Positions 6,316 through 10,277 of a stretch of 10,277 nucleotides of DNA are shown piece by piece. The stretch is from an uncultured Lachnospiraceae bacterium (GTDB taxonomy: Bacteria; Bacillota_A; Clostridia; Lachnospirales; Lachnospiraceae), in the NCBI GenBank assembly GCA_902783205.1, contig CACZQE010000356.1:1-10277 (forward strand), given 5' to 3'. Made by a program: the position numbers and the translations under genes. The notes beneath the pieces were generated by a model. It had not been told where the DNA came from, did not search any database, and saw only the letters and a program-made list of their open reading frames with translations. Positions within the stretch are counted from its first letter, which is position 1; the number at the start of each line of letters is the position of its first letter.

Positions 6316-9300
6316 GAAAAAGACCAGGGGAAAACGGAGCAGGGAGTATATCTTGAAAATGTAGAGCGGGGATCCACTGCTTCACTTGAGGAGGATGATG
6401 CCGGTCAGACGGAAGGAGAGCCTGGACAAAACAGCGGCTCGTCCGGTAAAGCCGGCAGTAGTTCGGATTACATCCCTGGTATGGAAGATGCAGACCGGCA
6501 GGGAAATGTGAGCAGCCAGGGCGGGGAAACCCATACTAATAATCCGGATTCCGGCCGGAAAGATATGCCTGATCAGTCCGGGACGGATCAGAATAACTCC
6601 TGCACTGCTTATGCGCATGGTGTGTATACCGGTAAAGGGGATGGCTATACCGTATTTCTGGACTTAAAAGAAGAGATGCGGATTCCGGCAGACGTCACAG
6701 TATCTGTGCAAGAGATTCGGGAAGAAGACATAACATCAGAATACCGCAGCTGCCTGTCAGCAGCCAGGAGAGCGTCCGCCAGAGAAGGCCGGGGGGAGAT
6801 TACTACTGTCCGGTTCTTTAAGTTTGCCCTTTTATCCGGAGGCAGGGAAGTCCGCACCAGTCAGGATATGGATATGCTGATCATGCCTGACCAGAAAGAC
6901 AAGGTCAGGAATGGCGATCAGGCACATATCCTGGCTTTCCGGGGACCGTCAGCTTTCATGGTCGAGGATGTCAGAACCCAGATGAGCGGTTACCGGGTAT
7001 CTGCCTATCGTTTCATCTATCCGTCCGTCGCCGGCAGCAGCTGGGGCTTGCTGGGCCTTGCGGTGACAGAGCCAAAGGCAGAAAATAGGGTGAGTGAGAC
7101 AGCCGGCACAGAAGAAGGAGTCTCCACGGAGTCTGAAGCTGCCACTGAGGATGCAGCTTCCAAAGAAGAGACAGCAGGGTCTACAGAAGAAGCGGCAGCC
7201 TCCACAGAGCCTGCAGCGACTACAAAGACCTCTGCATCTACAGAAGAGACGGCAGCAAGTACAGAGAAGACGACAGCCTCCGAAACTGCAGCAGAAACAG
7301 AGGCGGCCAGCACAGAAATACCCGGCACAGAGGCAGCAGAGGATGGCAGCAGTCCGTCCGGAACCCTGGAGTATCGTGGCGAAGGCTGCACAGTCGTGAT
7401 GACCTATGATGAGAAAGCAGGCATCCCGAAAGGAGCAGTCCTCCAGGTGACAGAAATCCGGGAGGGCAGTAAAGATTACGAAAAGTACCTCAAGGAGGCC
7501 GCCGCAACTCTTGAGATGGATAAAAAAGCTAACCCCACCGCCCGCTTTTTTGATATCAGGATTATGGATGGAGACAAGGAGATCGAGCCTGCAGCACCGG
7601 TTTCTGTTCAGATCAGCTATGATCAGCCCGTCAAAGTCGGGGAAGGGGACAAAGTCGATGCCCTGCACTTCGGGAAAAAGAAAACCGAAGTCATCGAAGA
7701 TGTGGCCGTAAAGACCAACAGAAGAGATGATGTCGAGGGTGTGACCTTTGAAGCGGATTCTTTCTCGGTGTACGGTATCGTGACGTATACTGTGGACTTC
7801 CAATACGAAGCAAACGGGAAAATGTACGAATTCAGCATCCCTGGTGGAGGGTTTGTGAGCCTGGAACATCTGGTGGAAGCGCTGGGGATAAGCAGTGCTG
7901 ATTCATTCAAAGACTCAGAAGATAGCCGTAAAAATACAGTGAAAGAGCAGTCTGCAGACAATAATACTGATAAAGAAGAAGGAGCTTCTGAAAAAAAAGA
8001 AGCTGGTTTCGATGTTGGAGAGAATACGGCATACCAGAAAACGATGGCTCTTAACAAGACAGAAATCAGCGAAGATACGAAGGCGTTTATGACAAATGTA
8101 GCCGACGTAGAATTCTCTGATTCCAGGGCACTGTGGATTGGACAAGTCACAGAGGATACTTTGGTCCGTGAACTGAAGGAAACAAATAATCTGGAGATTA
8201 AGTATTCTGATAATCTGACAGTGAAGGAGATTGCCGGCATGAATGCCCAGGTCGTGAAAGCAGGAGACTGGGCTTTAATCAGTGTGTATCCGTTCACAGA
8301 AGAAGAACTGACCATTGTCATGAAGGATGGCGAGAGATTTACAATACAGTTGAAGGGAAATGCCCCTGCATTTAAACAGCGGGTTCAATACACCGCGGCT
8401 GACGGGAACCTGATTGTTACGGCGTCGGCGTCAGAGGGGGCGTTGCCGGAAGGGACAAAACTTCAGATTAGCGAGATTTCTCCATTTGATGAGAACAGAA
8501 AAGAGACGGCAGAAAAAGAAGCACAGGTGTACTCGGATGCACTCACTGCGGTCGCCGGCTATCTGAAGGAAAAAGGATCTTCTCTGACGGGTGCCAAAGT
8601 ATGTGATATCTCGTTTATCGGCCCTGATGATAAAGAAATCGAACCGGACAGCAGTGTGGATGTTTCTATTTCCTTTAGAGATTCTGCGGCTCTGGAAACA
8701 GATAAAGATGGGGCTGAAAATGGTGTCGCGCATATTTCGAATGCCGGGAAAGCAGAACAGATGAAAGCGGATATTGACACAGAAGAGAATGGACAAATCC
8801 GTGAGGCAGTATTTTCATCGGACACTTTTTCTGTCTATGTCGTTTTTAATGGGTCACCGGATACACAGAGTTCGGAACCGGTGTACCTGAAGGACGGCTG
8901 GATTCGTATCGGAGGAGATTACAGGAAACCTGATCCGAATGTACTCCCGGACGGCACACATGGCAGTAATGATGAAAACGGATGGAAGAATTATATCCGT
9001 ATTAATCTTCATACTCTAAAGCCAAACAGACCTCAGAATTCGATGAATCCAAACGATTATAATCAGACTTCGACATTTGCATGGGCTGCCGGCTATGATG
9101 AATTCTTGATTGAAGATTACCAGTTCAACGGGGAAGTTGTCTTCACGCAATTCCATCCCGCTGACCGTGATATTATGGATCCTCAGGCAGGTATGCAGGA
9201 AACATATCCTGCCAGAACTGCTTTCCACAACTGGAGCGAGGATTCATGGGAAGTATTTGAAAACGTATTAAATGTGTATGTCAATACAACCGAGCCTGCC

Positions 9301-10277
9301 CAGACAGCAAATAAGACAGATTATGTCATTCGTTACCATCATGTTGACGGAACGTATCATGAGGAAACAGGTTTTCTGACTTCCTCCTCCGGGTCAAAGA
9401 ACTTTTCCTATGGGGATAAGATGAAATCCGGCGAAGTATATTCAGGAATGACAATCAGTGCCGGCAATGCGGCTCTTTCCAACGTGAATATTAATTCAGG
9501 CAGCGGAAGAATTAATTACGAGAGCACTACTCCGGTGGTCAAAGTGAACATTTACTACAAAGAGGATGTTCAGGGGGTGACCGGAGGGACAGTGAACGGA
9601 ACGCCCCGGTATGACACATCCGGCAGCGGAGCAGGAAAAATATACGATACCAGCAGGACCGGGCTGCATACGGACAAAACGGCAGCGATTACTTCCAATG
9701 CCAGCCTTCAGGATGGCCGTACCTTTGACCTGACATTGGAATCCTGGAATGTGGGGGGCGAACTTGCCAATGTCGGTATGGTTCTGGATGCATCCGGAAG
9801 TATGGTCTGGACGAGTGATGAGCCTGTGGTAATCAGGTATTCTGATAATGAATGGAAAAGTATTCTTGGGGAAAGCTACTATAACAGTGTCAAAGGAGAT
9901 CAGAAGATACTGACTCCGGAAGCAGTGAATAAGATCCTGAATACTGCGAACTGTGACTATTCGAAACTCAGCTATAATGGATATAAGTACTATGTGAAGG
10001 ACCCTGCGAACTCTGTGAAAGAATATGCTCCGCTGGGTTATTACAAAGGCGGGCGAATGAAAGACAGAGAAGGAAAAGTCGCTTCAGATGACTACTTTAT
10101 GACTATTGAGATCAGAGAGCCGACAAATCTCCCCTGGGAATCGCCTTCCTACAGATATTATGATGCAACTGCCGGCTGGTATTATATCAATTCAACAAAT
10201 GGGGCATGGTACAAGAACCATGGGACAGCAAAGGCATATTGCAATTATTCTTATCAGGACGCATGGAGTGTTGATGG
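6172..10277 (+). CDS. Giant VWA-domain surface adhesin, paralogue of the upstream gene (3' end outside window)
   Basis: The frame is open from ATG 6172 through the window end: 1368 full codons plus two bases, no stop. Domains by residue are: export signal (1-48), low-complexity Gly/Ser/Asp/Gln-rich stretch (about 51-143), a divergent repeat-domain copy 0 (about 144-288), Glu/Thr/Ala/Ser-rich linker (304-396), copy A (397-540), acidic linker (574-620), middle domain with DWALISVYPF and TIVMKDGERFTI (about 625-730), copy B (about 735-900), a module starting VYLKDGWIRIGG (904-1043), pre-VWA domain YVIRYHHVDG to VNIYYKED (1050-1132), and VWA with DASGSM (D1206). The rest of the VWA, later domains and the expected cell-wall anchor are beyond the window. 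By analogy with the upstream paralogue it is expected to be exported and sortase-anchored, but the anchor is not seen. The terminator upstream suggests separate transcription. The ligand is unknown. Confidence 0.95.
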   Translation, partial: MRRYLKKLEQLLLSHRGNWKKWRGMVTVMAMIVVFVTTYALILPAITLEKDQGKTEQGVYLENVERGSTASLEEDDAGQTEGEPGQNSGSSGKAGSSSDYIPGMEDADRQGNVSSQGGETHTNNPDSGRKDMPDQSGTDQNNSCTAYAHGVYTGKGDGYTVFLDLKEEMRIPADVTVSVQEIREEDITSEYRSCLSAARRASAREGRGEITTVRFFKFALLSGGREVRTSQDMDMLIMPDQKDKVRNGDQAHILAFRGPSAFMVEDVRTQMSGYRVSAYRFIYPSVAGSSWGLLGLAVTEPKAENRVSETAGTEEGVSTESEAATEDAASKEETAGSTEEAAASTEPAATTKTSASTEETAASTEKTTASETAAETEAASTEIPGTEAAEDGSSPSGTLEYRGEGCTVVMTYDEKAGIPKGAVLQVTEIREGSKDYEKYLKEAAATLEMDKKANPTARFFDIRIMDGDKEIEPAAPVSVQISYDQPVKVGEGDKVDALHFGKKKTEVIEDVAVKTNRRDDVEGVTFEADSFSVYGIVTYTVDFQYEANGKMYEFSIPGGGFVSLEHLVEALGISSADSFKDSEDSRKNTVKEQSADNNTDKEEGASEKKEAGFDVGENTAYQKTMALNKTEISEDTKAFMTNVADVEFSDSRALWIGQVTEDTLVRELKETNNLEIKYSDNLTVKEIAGMNAQVVKAGDWALISVYPFTEEELTIVMKDGERFTIQLKGNAPAFKQRVQYTAADGNLIVTASASEGALPEGTKLQISEISPFDENRKETAEKEAQVYSDALTAVAGYLKEKGSSLTGAKVCDISFIGPDDKEIEPDSSVDVSISFRDSAALETDKDGAENGVAHISNAGKAEQMKADIDTEENGQIREAVFSSDTFSVYVVFNGSPDTQSSEPVYLKDGWIRIGGDYRKPDPNVLPDGTHGSNDENGWKNYIRINLHTLKPNRPQNSMNPNDYNQTSTFAWAAGYDEFLIEDYQFNGEVVFTQFHPADRDIMDPQAGMQETYPARTAFHNWSEDSWEVFENVLNVYVNTTEPAQTANKTDYVIRYHHVDGTYHEETGFLTSSSGSKNFSYGDKMKSGEVYSGMTISAGNAALSNVNINSGSGRINYESTTPVVKVNIYYKEDVQGVTGGTVNGTPRYDTSGSGAGKIYDTSRTGLHTDKTAAITSNASLQDGRTFDLTLESWNVGGELANVGMVLDASGSMVWTSDEPVVIRYSDNEWKSILGESYYNSVKGDQKILTPEAVNKILNTANCDYSKLSYNGYKYYVKDPANSVKEYAPLGYYKGGRMKDREGKVASDDYFMTIEIREPTNLPWESPSYRYYDATAGWYYINSTNGAWYKNHGTAKAYCNYSYQDAWSVD
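6601..7035 (+). repeat. Divergent third copy (copy 0) of the repeated domain
   Basis: This stretch keeps the landmarks of the better-conserved copies in the same order: GDGYTVFLDL (for GEGCTVVMTY), RIPADVTVSVQEI (for GIPKGAVLQVTEI), a charged helix with EYRSCL (for DYEKYL), TTVRFFKFALL (for PTARFFDIRI), and FMVEDV before a final hydrophobic strand. The characteristic EPAAPV segment is lost (REVRTSQDMDM). It is probably an old duplicate of the same fold, under different constraint. Confidence 0.6.
7081..7359 (+). repeat. Low-complexity Thr/Glu/Ala/Ser linker-coding repeat
   Basis: About 93 codons are almost entirely Ala, Thr, Glu, Ser and Lys, with imperfect units such as STEEAAASTEPAA, STEETAASTEKTT and ASETAAETEAASTE. 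Related nucleotide units (tctacagaagaagcggcagc and tctacagaagagacggcagc) occur near 7179 and 7236. In a surface protein this would be an extended stalk or spacer. The first residues of the upstream adhesin (TTETETAED) appear to be the end of an equivalent linker. Such repeats readily change in copy number by slippage. Confidence 0.8.
7360..7890 (+). repeat. Long direct repeat, downstream copy (paralogue island)
   Basis: This is the partner of 45-575, encoding GTLEYRGEG through LVEALGI with no insertion or deletion over 531 nt. The first codons follow directly on the Glu/Thr-rich linker, as they do in the upstream copy. Confidence 0.9.
8881..9300 (+). other. Paralogue-specific module before the VWA region, downstream adhesin
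   Basis: About 140 residues begin VYLKDGWIRIGGDYRKPDPN and end near VLNVYVNTTEPA. Aromatic and Asn-rich segments are prominent (STFAWAAGYDEFL, FHNWSEDSWEVF). It occupies the same place between copy B and the pre-VWA domain as 1470-1890 in the upstream gene, but I can see no alignment between the two. No family is recognised. A binding module is a reasonable guess, nothing more. Confidence 0.5.
9715..10277 (+). other. VWA domain start in the downstream adhesin, cut by the window end
   Basis: GRTFDLTLESWNV leads into NVGMVLDASGSMVW (DASGSM from 9787), which matches the MIDAS region of the upstream paralogue. The following insert keeps ILTPEAVNKIL, KYYV, VKEYAPLGYYKGG and AGWYYIN in the same order as the upstream protein, showing that the inserted arm is a conserved part of this adhesin type. 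The central strand and the TDG motif would lie beyond 10277. Confidence 0.85.

Noticed and set aside
7094..7399. A 101-codon plus-strand Gln/Arg/Lys-rich ORF
   Set aside because: It is an out-of-frame reading of the low-complexity linker repeat in the second adhesin; its composition is produced by the repeat.
6949..7869. A 306-codon minus-strand ORF with a Cys-rich central part, opposite the second adhesin
   Set aside because: It lies antisense to a well-supported coding frame. The Cys/Gly pattern is what the complement of GCA/ACA/GAA repeats gives, and the flanks mirror copy A. No family resemblance was found.
7623..8321. A 232-codon minus-strand ORF, with a similar shadow at 485-982
   Set aside because: Both are antisense to equivalent parts of the two paralogous adhesins and resemble each other (VNGYTLIKAQS against VNGCTLTKAQS) only because the plus-strand genes are homologous.

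Overview
The window looks like a piece of chromosome from a Gram-positive gut Clostridia-type bacterium, most likely Lachnospiraceae or a close relative. Four things point there: a C-terminal LPSTGG sorting signal, strong AAGGAG ribosome binding, moderate GC, and an N-terminal export segment ending in the LILPAITLE-type sequence that I associate with very large surface proteins of that family. No rRNA, tRNA, transposase, phage gene, CRISPR array or sortase is visible. All real coding sequence is on the plus strand.

Layout. Positions 1-5780 hold most of a giant cell-wall-anchored VWA adhesin whose 5' end lies upstream of the window. A strong intrinsic terminator follows at 5791-5827. Next is a 391-bp AT-rich intergenic region (5781-6171) with a candidate promoter at 5948-5976 and a possible 47-codon leader ORF that overlaps the next start codon. 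From 6172 to the window end (10277) runs the first 1368 codons of a second giant adhesin, a paralogue of the first, cut off inside its VWA domain.

Both proteins share one plan: a Glu/Thr-rich linker, a repeated beta-type domain (copy A), an acidic linker, a conserved middle domain, a second divergent copy (copy B), a module of about 140 residues that is unrelated by eye between the two, a short pre-VWA domain, and a VWA domain with a DASGSM metal-binding motif. The first protein continues with an isopeptide-type domain, a further beta-rich region, two pilin/SpaA-like domains and the LPXTG anchor. Export followed by sortase attachment, with the VWA head displayed for binding, is the expected role. 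The substrate or host ligand cannot be told from sequence.

The most interesting features are evolutionary. A 531-bp ungapped island (45-575 versus 7360-7890) is far more similar between the paralogues than the sequence after it. The MIDAS-coding stretch is nearly identical at the DNA level. The module just before the VWA region has been swapped. Base composition also changes along the genes. Together these suggest a tandem adhesin locus diversifying by duplication, recombination and module exchange. I see no sign of an enzymatic or defence system.
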